A stretch of 64,000 nt of DNA, from assembly GCF_021654035.1 (NCBI RefSeq), contig NZ_JAJPDW010000001.1:992001-1056000 (forward strand), read 5' to 3'. The position numbers and the translations under genes are program-made. The notes beneath the pieces were generated by a model that worked only from the letters and a program-made list of their open reading frames with translations, had not been told where the DNA came from and made no database searches. Origin of the DNA: Microbacterium aurantiacum (GTDB lineage Bacteria; Actinomycetota; Actinomycetes; Actinomycetales; Microbacteriaceae). This document shows positions 29,185 through 37,985 of the stretch, in pieces. Positions within the stretch are counted from its first letter, which is position 1, and each line of letters opens with the position of its first letter.

Positions 29185-29257
29185 GCCGACGTGGCGCAAT
29201 TGGTAGCGCACCCGACTTGTAATCGGGCGGTTACGGGTTCAAGTCCCGTCGTCGGCT
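29185..29257 (+). tRNA. tRNA-Thr (anticodon TGT)
   Basis: The cloverleaf can be drawn fully: acceptor GCCGACG/CGTCGGC, D-arm GCGC-AATTGGTA-GCGC, anticodon stem CCCGA/TCGGG with loop CTTGTAA, and T-arm ACGGG-TTCAAGT-CCCGT. Anticodon TGT decodes ACA. CCA is not encoded. Confidence 0.97.
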
Positions 29258-29259
29258 CG

Positions 29260-30228
29260 ATGACCGCACGGATGCCGGACCCGGCTGTGTCACGGTTCGC
29301 CGGCGCCCTCGCCCTCGGCGGCGCCGTGCTCGTGGGCGTTCTCACCGCCCTGCAGGCGCGGGTCAACGGACAGCTCGGCGTCCGGTTCGAGGACGGATTC
29401 GTCGCCGCCGCAGTGTCGTTCTCCTCCGGACTCGTCCTCGTCGTCGCGGTGTGCCTGCTGCTTCCCGCCGGCCGTGCGGGACTCCGCCGCCTCGGCGCCG
29501 CGGTGCGGGCGCACGCGGTCCCGTGGTGGATGTTCGCCGGCGGTGCGGCCGGCGCCTTCTCGGTCGCGACCCAGGGGCTCACGGTCGGCATCATCGGGGT
29601 GGCCCTGTACACGGTCGGTTCGGTGGCCGGAGGGACGGTCGCCGGTCTCGTCCTCGACCGCGTCGGCTACGCGCCGGGCGGGGTGATGGCCGTGACGGTG
29701 CCGCGCCTGATCGGCGGCGCGCTCGCGGTGGGCGCGGTGGCGCTGGCGCTGACCGGGCCGGCGCTGCGCGGCATCCCCTGGTGGATGCCGGTGCTGCCGT
29801 TCTTCGTCGGCGCGGGGATCGCGTGGCAACAGGCGACGAACGGCCGGCTGCGCCAGCGGATCGACTCGGCGCTGGTGGCGACGCTGGTGAACTTCGCCGG
29901 GGGCACCCTGCTGCTCCTCGTCGTCGCCGGCGTCCACGTCGCCCTCAGCGGCCCGCCCGCACCGGCGCCGACGGAGGTGTGGGTCTACGTCGGTGGCGCG
30001 CTCGGGGTCGCCTACATCTTCCTGTCGGCGGCGATCGTCCAGAGGACGGGGGTCCTGCTGCTGGGCCTCGGCGTCGTGGTCGGCCAGCTCGTGTCGTCGC
30101 TGCTGATCGACCTGGTGTGGCCGGCGCCGGGAACCCCGGGAACAGCCGAAGGGGCCTTCATGATCGCGCTCGCGCTCGCCTCGGTGGCGGTGGCGACGGC
30201 GCGACCGCGGCGTCGACGTCGGCGCTGA
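29260..30228 (+). CDS. DMT-family transporter (DUF606/YdcZ type)
   Basis: A 322-aa membrane protein with ten predicted spans in two DUF606 repeats, each opening with a pattern like LTALQARVNGQLG and GIAWQQATNGRLRQ. It ends in a run of arginines. ATG 29260 begins 3 bases after the tRNA, and ATG 29272 is an alternative. The gene may be transcribed with the tRNA, leaving its leader to be made by tRNA 3' processing. The substrate is unknown. Confidence 0.82.
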   Translation: MTARMPDPAVSRFAGALALGGAVLVGVLTALQARVNGQLGVRFEDGFVAAAVSFSSGLVLVVAVCLLLPAGRAGLRRLGAAVRAHAVPWWMFAGGAAGAFSVATQGLTVGIIGVALYTVGSVAGGTVAGLVLDRVGYAPGGVMAVTVPRLIGGALAVGAVALALTGPALRGIPWWMPVLPFFVGAGIAWQQATNGRLRQRIDSALVATLVNFAGGTLLLLVVAGVHVALSGPPAPAPTEVWVYVGGALGVAYIFLSAAIVQRTGVLLLGLGVVVGQLVSSLLIDLVWPAPGTPGTAEGAFMIALALASVAVATARPRRRRRR

Positions 30229-30231
30229 CGA

Positions 30232-30774
30232 TCAGCGGGCGCCCGGCATCCGACCGACGAAGGCCGTGGGGTCGATGGTCTTCCGGTGGGACGACCGTGC
30301 CTTCTCGGGCTTCCCGCCCACGTACAGCCAGCCGAGGAGCACCTCGTTCTTGCGCAGCCCATGGGCCTTGGCCACCTTCTTCGACCGGGTGTGCTCGCCG
30401 GTGCGCCAGAAGACGCCCCATCCGGCGTCGTCCAGCAGCAGGCTCAGCAGGTGGGCGACGCCGGACGCGACGGCCTCCTGCTCCCACCGCGGCACCTTGC
30501 TCTTGCGGTAGGCGGCGACGACGGCGATCACGACCGGGGCGCGCATCGCCTTGGACGAGACGCCCTTCTTCCCGTCGGCCTTGTTCAGCGCGCGCCCCAG
30601 GATCGCCCGATCCTCGCCGCGCATCTCGATGAGCCGCCACGGGCGGAGGGACGAGTGATCGGCGACCCGTCCCGCGGCGGTGACGAGGTCGAGCAGCTCC
30701 GCGGAGTCGGGAGCGGCGTCGGTGACCTTGGAGCAGGAGCGCCGCGCGAGCGCCGCCTCGCGGACTCCGGTCAT
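30232..30774 (-). CDS. Nitroreductase-family protein
   Basis: A 180-aa FMN-dependent nitroreductase-like protein. The N-terminal ALARRSCSKVTDAAPDSAEL resembles the RRS/RRTVRxF motif, followed by AAGRVADHSSLRPWRLIEM, a dimer-core ASGVAHLLSLLLDDAGWGVFWRTG and a C-terminal LGWLYVGGK. It overlaps msrB by 4 bases (ATGA), so a linked role in redox or oxidative stress is likely. The physiological substrate is unknown. Confidence 0.82.
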   Translation of the reverse strand: MTGVREAALARRSCSKVTDAAPDSAELLDLVTAAGRVADHSSLRPWRLIEMRGEDRAILGRALNKADGKKGVSSKAMRAPVVIAVVAAYRKSKVPRWEQEAVASGVAHLLSLLLDDAGWGVFWRTGEHTRSKKVAKAHGLRKNEVLLGWLYVGGKPEKARSSHRKTIDPTAFVGRMPGAR

Positions 30775-31178
30775 GCGGAGGGTTCGGGCGTGAAGTTCAG
30801 CGAGATCGAGTTCATGCAGTAGCGGTCACCGGTCGGCGTCCCGAACCCGTCGGGGAAGACGTGGCCGAGGTGCGATCCGCACGCGGCGCAGCGGACCTCG
30901 GTGCGCACCATCCCGTGGCTGTTGTCCTCGATCAGCTCGACCGCCTCGGGGCGGATCGACTCGTAGAAGCTCGGCCATCCGCAGTGGGAGTCGAACTTGG
31001 TGCCGCTCTTGAACAGCTCGGCGTTGCACGCCGCACAGGTGTAGAGCCCGGCGCGGCTCTCATCGAGAAGCTCTCCGGTCCACGGGCGCTCGGTGCCCGC
31101 TTCGCGCAGCACGGCGTACTGCTCGGGGGTCAGTTCGGCGCGCCACTGGTCGTCGTTCTTGTCTACGGCGTAGCTCAT
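30771..31178 (-). CDS. msrB: Peptide methionine-R-sulfoxide reductase
   Basis: A 135-aa repair enzyme for oxidised methionine. Four zinc cysteines occur as CAAC in TCAACNAELF-like YTCAACNAELF and AACGSHLGHVF; the HCGWPSF and GHVFPDG motifs are present, and the catalytic Cys is in RYCMNSISLNF. The ATG at 31178 gives the standard N-terminus. It is the first gene of a two-gene unit with the nitroreductase. Confidence 0.96.
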   Translation of the reverse strand: MSYAVDKNDDQWRAELTPEQYAVLREAGTERPWTGELLDESRAGLYTCAACNAELFKSGTKFDSHCGWPSFYESIRPEAVELIEDNSHGMVRTEVRCAACGSHLGHVFPDGFGTPTGDRYCMNSISLNFTPEPSA

Positions 31179-31292
31179 GGATCCTCCGTGCCTCCTTCGC
31201 GGCGCAGGGCGCGGCCGCGATCGTTCCTATTCAACCGTGCCCCGGGGGCGCGTGTTCCCGTGTGACTGGACGTCCGCCGGGAGAATGGGCGC

Positions 31293-32336
31293 ATGGATGC
31301 CGAGCCCGTCGACGCTGCGCCCGCGGAGAGCGTCGAGGTCGCGGCGGTACAGGAGCGGTACGCGCGGTTCGCCCGCGAGGAGGCACCCGCGCGGTCGGCG
31401 CTGTACGCCGCGTGGGCGTCGGGGGTGGCCGAGGACCCGGGCATCGCCGGCATCCTGGCCCGCATCCCCGCCGTCCGTCGGCAGCCGCCCCTGGTGTTCG
31501 CGGTCTCCCGGCTTCTCGGTGCTCCGCTCGCGGGCTTCGCCGAGTGGGCGGGGTGGGTCCGAGCCCACGCGGAGGCGCTCGTCGAGGAGACCGGCCGCAG
31601 GAGCCTGCAGACCAACGAGCCCCTCCGGTGCGCGGCGCTCCTCCCCGCCCTGGCGCTCATCGACGGCCCCGTGGCGCTCCTCGAGCTCGGCGCGAGTGCG
31701 GGTCTCTGCCTGTACCCCGACCGCTACTCCTATCGGTACGACCGGGACGGTGAGACGATCGCCGTCGATCCCGTCGGGGGCGCCTCGCGCGTCGTCCTGC
31801 GCTCGGAGCTGGAAGGAGATCTCCGGCTCCGGATGCCGCGCGTCGGCTGGCGCGGCGGCATCGACCTCGCCCCGCGCGATGCGGCCGATCCGGAGGATCG
31901 CCGCTTCCTCGAGACGCTCGTGTGGCCGGGGGAGGAGGGGCGGGCCGCCCGCATCCGTGCGGCACTGGACATCGCCCGCGACGACCCTCTGACCCTGCTG
32001 CGCGGCGACGCGTCGGATCCGGCGGTCCTCGCCCGCGCGGTATCCCTGGTGCCCGAGGAGCTGACGCTCGTGGTGACCACTCCGGGCGTCCTCCCGCACG
32101 TGCCGCGCGCCGGACGGGAGCGCATCGTCGAGACCCTCTCGCGCGGCGAGATCGCCGGGCGGCCGCTGCGCTGGATCACGATCGATCCGCGCGAGCTCCA
32201 CGGTGCGTGGCGAGGGCCGGTGTCGGCCGAGGCGGAGGGATTCGTCCTCGCCCTCGACGCGGAACCGCTCGCGACGGTCGATCCGCTCGGCGCACGCGTG
32301 GTGTGGCACCGCGGTTCCGGAGCGCCCCGGGGTTAG
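31293..32336 (+). CDS. DUF2332 family protein
   Basis: A 347-aa actinobacterial protein of the DUF2332 group. Characteristic stretches are YARFAREEAPARSALYAAWASG near the N-terminus, LLELGASAGLCLYPDRYSYRY in the middle (resembling a nucleotide or SAM-binding glycine turn) and a C-terminal ARVVWHRGSGAPRG. The biochemical role is unknown; the ELGASAG motif suggests a methyltransferase-like fold. It diverges from msrB. Confidence 0.8.
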   Translation: MDAEPVDAAPAESVEVAAVQERYARFAREEAPARSALYAAWASGVAEDPGIAGILARIPAVRRQPPLVFAVSRLLGAPLAGFAEWAGWVRAHAEALVEETGRRSLQTNEPLRCAALLPALALIDGPVALLELGASAGLCLYPDRYSYRYDRDGETIAVDPVGGASRVVLRSELEGDLRLRMPRVGWRGGIDLAPRDAADPEDRRFLETLVWPGEEGRAARIRAALDIARDDPLTLLRGDASDPAVLARAVSLVPEELTLVVTTPGVLPHVPRAGRERIVETLSRGEIAGRPLRWITIDPRELHGAWRGPVSAEAEGFVLALDAEPLATVDPLGARVVWHRGSGAPRG

Positions 32337-32345
32337 CGTGAGGGG

Positions 32346-32591
32346 GTGCCCCTCACCGACACCGACCGCGCCCTGCTCGATTTCGAGTCGCAGTGGCAGC
32401 GGCACGGCGGAGCCAAGGAGGAGGCGATCCGCGCGGAGCTCGCCCTGACGCCGGCGCGGTACTACCAGCTCCTCGGGCGCCTCATCGACACGGCGGAGGC
32501 GCAGGCGTACGACCCGATGCTCGTCAAGCGCCTGCGGCGGCTCCGCGAGGAGCGGCTGCGCGACCGCGCGGCTCGGGTCCGTCTCGGCTGA
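32346..32591 (+). CDS. DUF3263 small DNA-binding-like protein, 81 aa
   Basis: A short helical protein starting at GTG 32346, with LLDFESQWQRHGGAKEEAIRAEL and the helix-turn-helix-like LTPARYYQLLGRLIDTAEA typical of DUF3263, and a basic C-terminus. In other actinobacteria this family precedes a LytR C-terminal protein gene, as here. A role in transcription is inferred only. Confidence 0.85.
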   Translation: MPLTDTDRALLDFESQWQRHGGAKEEAIRAELALTPARYYQLLGRLIDTAEAQAYDPMLVKRLRRLREERLRDRAARVRLG

Positions 32592-32635
32592 CCGGCGCTT
32601 CGGGCCTCACGGACCCGGGCCGGTAGCATCGTCTG

Positions 32636-33211
32636 GTGCCGAAGAACCGATACCCGAAGGATCGCTTCGACGACGTCCCCTCCTCTGGGCGCGTCGGCGC
32701 GCACCGCGCTGAGAACCCGCGCATGCGCGCCGGCGCCGTTCTGCTCTGGTCGGCGGTCGCGACGATCATCCTGATCGTCCTCGGCATCTTCGGGAGTCTC
32801 CTGCTCTCCGGTCGCATCGAGCTGTTCCCCGCCGAGGCGGAACCGGTGCCGACCGCGACCGCCCCCGCGGTGGAGCCCGTCGTCGACACGGCCTACCAGG
32901 TGCTGATCCTCAACGCCACGGATGCCGCGGGCCTGGCGACGCAGACGAAGGATGCCGTCGTCGCGGCCGGATGGGCGGCGGACGACGTGCTCGCGAGCGA
33001 GGCCGGGTCGACCGACTTCCCCGAGACCACCGTCTACTACGTGGCACCCGAGGACGAGGCGGCGGCGGCGGGTCTGGCCGACGTCATCGGCGGCGCGCGC
33101 ACCGAGCAGAGCGACGCGTATCCGTCGGCGGATCCGGAGCGTTCGCAGCTCACGATCGTCCTGGGCGTGGACCGCACCGGTGGCGGGGAACCGGCTCCCG
33201 ACGCCCCCTGA
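32636..33211 (+). CDS. LytR C-terminal domain (LytR_C) envelope protein
   Basis: A 191-aa protein: cytoplasmic N-terminus, one membrane span (about 33-58, VLLWSAVATIILIVLGIFGSLL) and an extracytoplasmic LytR_C domain (QVLILNATDAAGLATQTKDAV, VYYVAPEDEAAAAGLADVIGG). It lacks the LCP catalytic domain, so it is not itself the teichoic-acid or arabinogalactan ligase. The start is GTG 32636. The cold-shock gene follows after 128 bp. Confidence 0.85.
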   Translation: MPKNRYPKDRFDDVPSSGRVGAHRAENPRMRAGAVLLWSAVATIILIVLGIFGSLLLSGRIELFPAEAEPVPTATAPAVEPVVDTAYQVLILNATDAAGLATQTKDAVVAAGWAADDVLASEAGSTDFPETTVYYVAPEDEAAAAGLADVIGGARTEQSDAYPSADPERSQLTIVLGVDRTGGGEPAPDAP

Positions 33212-33339
33212 GCGTTCCCGGTGTTTCGGCCCGGTAAACACTTCGGTTCCCCCGTGTCAATAAGTGCCCTCCGGCCCCGTTTCGCGCCCCTCGGCGTGCA
33301 TACGATGACGCTGTCCCACCAGCAGCAGGAGAGAACAGC

Positions 33340-33543
33340 ATGACCCAGGGCACCGTAAAATGGTTCAACGCCGAGAAGGGCTTCGGCTTCATCACGGTCA
33401 CGGACGGACAGGACGTCTTCGTCCACTACTCCAACATCGACATGACCGGCTTCCGCGTCCTGGAGGAGGGCCAGACCGTCGAGTTCACGGTTGGTTCCGG
33501 CCAGAAGGGTCCGCAGGCGGAGTCCGTGCGCGTCGTCGCCTGA
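33340..33543 (+). CDS. cspA: Cold-shock protein, 67 aa
   Basis: A single cold-shock domain with RNP1 KGFGFITV and RNP2 VFVHYSNI motifs, preceded by [13 protein letters not shown]. It is expected to bind single-stranded nucleic acid and melt RNA structure. A ribosome site GGAGAG lies upstream. In the 128-bp leader GTGTTT (33221) and AAACAC (33236) form a small inverted repeat. Confidence 0.97.
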   Translation: MTQGTVKWFNAEKGFGFITVTDGQDVFVHYSNIDMTGFRVLEEGQTVEFTVGSGQKGPQAESVRVVA

Positions 33544-33568
33544 CCGGGCCCGTCGCTCGGGTCGGTGG

Positions 33569-33595
33569 CTTGCACTCGTGGGGGTCGAGTGCCAG
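33569..33595. promoter_or_regulatory. Second, degenerate CIRCE-like element
   Basis: CTTGCACTC (33569-33577), 9 bases, GAGTGCCAG (33587-33595). The inner GCACTC-N9-GAGTGC core is perfect and only the outer bases depart from consensus. Its centre is 33 bp, about three helix turns, from that of the perfect CIRCE at 33602. Confidence 0.7.
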
Positions 33596-33601
33596 AATGA
33601 T

Positions 33602-33628
33602 TTAGCACTCCGCTTCGTTGAGTGCTAA
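33602..33628. promoter_or_regulatory. CIRCE element (HrcA operator) of groEL
   Basis: TTAGCACTC, 9 bases, GAGTGCTAA: a perfect match to the consensus CIRCE bound by the heat-shock repressor HrcA. It lies 37 bp upstream of the groEL start. Confidence 0.97.
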
Positions 33629-35284
<1,656 letters not shown>

Positions 35285-35316
35285 TCCCGAGGATCGGATA
35301 GCAGTTCCTGTAAGAC

Positions 35317-35348
35317 AGAAGCGCCCCTCCTTCGGGAGGGGCGCTTCT
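35317..35348. terminator. Terminator between groEL and the WXG100 gene
   Basis: A perfect 14-bp inverted repeat (AGAAGCGCCCCTCC and its complement) around a stable TTCG tetraloop. It serves the convergent ends of groEL (35284) and the WXG100 gene (35354). Confidence 0.93.
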
Positions 35349-35353
35349 GCGTG

Positions 35354-35641
35354 TCAGCGGAAGAGTCCCGCCGTCGCCATCTCGGTCTCGGCGTACTGGC
35401 GACCGGCGGCGCCGAGGGCCGCGCTGATGCCCGCGAGGGCCTCCTCGACGTGGCGCTGGGTGACCCGCCACTGCTCGGCGGCGCCGTGGAAGGCGACGGC
35501 GGCGGAGCCGGTCCACGTGGACTGCAGGTTCGTGAGCTGCGCCATCATCGCGGTCGACTCCGCCTGGAGGCGTTCGATCGTTCCGCGCACGGCGGCGGAC
35601 TGGGCGATGACGGCGTCGCTGTCAACGGCGAAGACGGCCAT
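35354..35641 (-). CDS. WXG100 (ESAT-6-like) family protein, 95 aa
   Basis: A 95-residue helical-hairpin protein with the W-x-G turn at LQSTWTGSAAVAF, starting MAVFAVDSDAVIAQ. The C-terminal helix includes QYAETEMATAGLF, similar to the YxxxD/E export signal. Such proteins are exported as dimers by type VII secretion (ESX). No second WXG100, EccC or other ESX gene lies in the window, so it is an orphan that may form a homodimer and use a system encoded elsewhere. Confidence 0.88.
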   Translation of the reverse strand: MAVFAVDSDAVIAQSAAVRGTIERLQAESTAMMAQLTNLQSTWTGSAAVAFHGAAEQWRVTQRHVEEALAGISAALGAAGRQYAETEMATAGLFR

Positions 35642-35799
35642 GGAATTCTCCTTCTGTCGTGGGAAGAGCCCTCAGGCTAGGTCCGACGCCCCGGCCCCCG
35701 GTGGCGCATCCCGGCGTCTGTGCAGAGGGCCGCGGCATCCGTCATCTGGGGAGGAGGGGCGCGGGTCCGCTCCCGGCGCCGGCGGATACGATCGGCGGC

Positions 35800-36468
35800 A
35801 TGGCCTTCGACGGACTGGACCCCGACGCCCCGCGCTTCTATGAGGAGCTCGCCGCAGACAACACCCGCGAATGGTGGATCGCGAACAAAGCGCGCTACGA
35901 CGCCGTCGTCCGCGGTCCGTTCGAAGCCCTCGCCGCCGAGCTCGAGCCGGAGTTCGGGCAGCTGAAGATCTTCCGGCCGAACCGCGACGTCCGCTTCAGC
36001 GCCGACAAATCGCCGTACAAACTCCACATCGGCATGGTCTCGCTCGCCCCGGTCGCGTTCTACCTGCAGCTCTCGGCGACGGGGATGCTCGTGGGCGGCG
36101 GCGCGTACGACGTCCCGCCCGCGGCGCTCGCGCGGTTCCGCGAGCTCGTCGACGACGACCGGCGCGGACCGGAGGTGGAGGGCCTTCTCTCGGCGCTCGC
36201 CGAGGACGACCTCGTGCCGATGAGCGAGGACGCCCTCCGCACCGCTCCTCGGGGATATCCGATCGATCATCCCCGGATCGGTCTGCTGCGGCTGAAGCAC
36301 CTCGCCGTCGGCCGCACCGAGCCGCTCGCGGACTGGATGTGGGCCCCGGAGGTGTTCGACATCGTCAGCGACGCGTGGCGAGGGGTGGGGATGTGGAACG
36401 GCTGGCTCGCCGAGAACCTCGGGGACCTTCTGATCCGTCCCGATCGCGAGCGCCCCGGTCAGCGCTGA
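35800..36468 (+). CDS. DUF2461 family protein
   Basis: A 222-aa member of the DUF2461/TIGR02453 family. Diagnostic segments are FYEELAADNTREWWIANKARYD near the N-terminus, RDVRFSADKSPYKLHIGM in the middle and the GGGAYDVPPAALARFRELV stretch. The function is unknown across the family. ATG 35800 is chosen because the protein then starts MAFDGLDPDAPRFY, the usual beginning; the frame is open further upstream. Confidence 0.85.
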   Translation: MAFDGLDPDAPRFYEELAADNTREWWIANKARYDAVVRGPFEALAAELEPEFGQLKIFRPNRDVRFSADKSPYKLHIGMVSLAPVAFYLQLSATGMLVGGGAYDVPPAALARFRELVDDDRRGPEVEGLLSALAEDDLVPMSEDALRTAPRGYPIDHPRIGLLRLKHLAVGRTEPLADWMWAPEVFDIVSDAWRGVGMWNGWLAENLGDLLIRPDRERPGQR

Positions 36469-36471
36469 CGA

Positions 36472-37014
36472 TCAGTCGCCGTCGAGGAGGGCCAGGAGCC
36501 GCGTCGTGGTGTTCCAGTTCCGGATCGTGAGGCGTTTGTAGATCGGCATCCCGATGATCCGCGTCAGCCGCGAGGACCCCGCGCGGGCTGCCACGCGGCT
36601 GAAGTAGAGCACCCCGGGTCCGCTCGCCACGCGATCGACGTCCGGATCCAGCTCCGGGAGCGCCGCGAGGAGGTCCGGTGTCGCTGCGGGTTCCTTCAGG
36701 AACAGCACGTCGCTCCGCAGGTCCGGGTCGCCGTGCCCGGGCGGGGCGGCATCGATGACGGCGGCGAGGTCGTCGCGGGAGCGGACGACGGTCATGATCG
36801 CGGTGCCGAAACGCTCCTCCAGAACCCGCTCGACATCCGCTTCGAGCGCGGGGCCGGCGACGGCATCCGTGGTGAAGAGCACGTTCCCGCTCTGGATGTA
36901 CGTGCGCACGTCCGCGTAGCCCGCGTCGCGAAACGCGGACTGCAGTTCCGGCATCCGGATCAGGTTCCTGCCGCCGACGTTGATGCCCCGCAGCAGCGCG
37001 ACCGCGCCGGCCAT
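36472..37014 (-). CDS. DUF1697 family protein
   Basis: A 180-aa protein with the family opening ALLRGINVGGRNLIRMPELQ, then YIQSGNVLF and a C-terminal SRLTRIIGMPIYKRLTIRNWNTTTRLL. The biochemical role is unknown. ATG 37014 overlaps the transporter stop by one base (TGATG), so it is the last member of a coupled set with the transporter and the ligase. Confidence 0.88.
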   Translation of the reverse strand: MAGAVALLRGINVGGRNLIRMPELQSAFRDAGYADVRTYIQSGNVLFTTDAVAGPALEADVERVLEERFGTAIMTVVRSRDDLAAVIDAAPPGHGDPDLRSDVLFLKEPAATPDLLAALPELDPDVDRVASGPGVLYFSRVAARAGSSRLTRIIGMPIYKRLTIRNWNTTTRLLALLDGD

Positions 37015-37985
37015 CAGAGGAGGTTCGGGATCTTCTGCTCCTCGGCGAGGTTCGCTCGACGGAACCACAGGGTGACGAACGTCGACACGATCACGATGAA
37101 CAGCGAGTACAGCGCCGGCACGATGAGGATCAAGCCGATGTCGGGGCTGTTCGCGAATGTCAGCAGCACGATCGCGATGGCCAGCGGCCCGTTCTGGATG
37201 CCGGTCTCCAGGCCGATCGTGCGGGCGTTGCTGGGGTGCAGGCGGATCGCGCGCGCGAGGCCGTAGGCGATCGCGATGCCGAAGAGCCCCAGGCCGATCG
37301 CGACGACGTAGGTCTGCCAGGGCGTGGCGGTGAGGAGCGACCAGTTGCGCGGCACCCACGTGGCCATGAGGAACACGATGAAGAACAGCCCGAAGAAGCC
37401 GCCGAGGAGTTCGAGCACCGCGCCGATGTTCGCGCTGAACCGGCGCACGAGCATGCCCGCCACGACCGGGATCAGAAGCGTCGCGAGTGTCACGACGATG
37501 TTCGTGATCGGGATCTGGAGGTCGGCGCTCTCGGTGAAGATGAACGAGCCGTAGAGGGCGAGCATCAGGGGCGTGAGGACCAGCGCCCACAGCGTCGAGT
37601 TCGTCGTCATGATCACGCTCAGGGCGAGGTTGCCCTTGGAGAAGTAGGTGAAGATGTTCGACGTCGTCCCCGCCGGCACGCACCCCATGAGGAGGGCGCC
37701 GATCGCCACCGGCACGGCGTACTCGCGGGGGAGCTGGAAGAGCACCGTGATCACGAGGATGTACGACAGCAGCGGCATGATGCCGAACTGCGTCACGAGG
37801 CCGATGATCAGTCCGTACGGGCGACGGAGGGCGAGCTTGAAGTCGCGCGGCGTGAGACCGGCGCCCAGACCGAACATGATCACGAAGACGAGGCCGACCA
37901 GCAGCACCTGCTCGAACGGGGTGACGACGTCCTGTTCGTTCACGGCGGGGGGCGTCGTGGAGGCCAGGATCAGCAGCGCGTTCAC
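37014..37985 (-). CDS. Bile acid:sodium symporter family (BASS/SBF-like) transporter
   Basis: A 323-aa membrane protein with nine to ten predicted spans. The pattern VFVIMFGLGAGLTPRDFKLALRRP at the start, MGCVPAGTTSNIFTYFSKGNLALSV and ETGIQNGPLAIAIVLL are SBF-family signatures (conserved Asn/Gln near the sodium sites). The substrate could be an organic acid. The start is GTG 37985, overlapping the ligase stop by GTGA, which suggests the substrate or its CoA ester is handled by the ligase. Confidence 0.85.
   Translation of the reverse strand: MNALLILASTTPPAVNEQDVVTPFEQVLLVGLVFVIMFGLGAGLTPRDFKLALRRPYGLIIGLVTQFGIMPLLSYILVITVLFQLPREYAVPVAIGALLMGCVPAGTTSNIFTYFSKGNLALSVIMTTNSTLWALVLTPLMLALYGSFIFTESADLQIPITNIVVTLATLLIPVVAGMLVRRFSANIGAVLELLGGFFGLFFIVFLMATWVPRNWSLLTATPWQTYVVAIGLGLFGIAIAYGLARAIRLHPSNARTIGLETGIQNGPLAIAIVLLTFANSPDIGLILIVPALYSLFIVIVSTFVTLWFRRANLAEEQKIPNLL

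Noticed and set aside
29191..29259. N-terminal extension of the transporter reading through the tRNA (MAQLVAHPTCNRAV...)
   Set aside because: This is the familiar false translation of a tRNA gene; the real start is at 29260 or 29272.
33221..33241. GTGTTT-N9-AAACAC before the cold-shock gene as an operator
   Set aside because: Six-base arms alone are too weak to call; it is mentioned only under the cold-shock gene.
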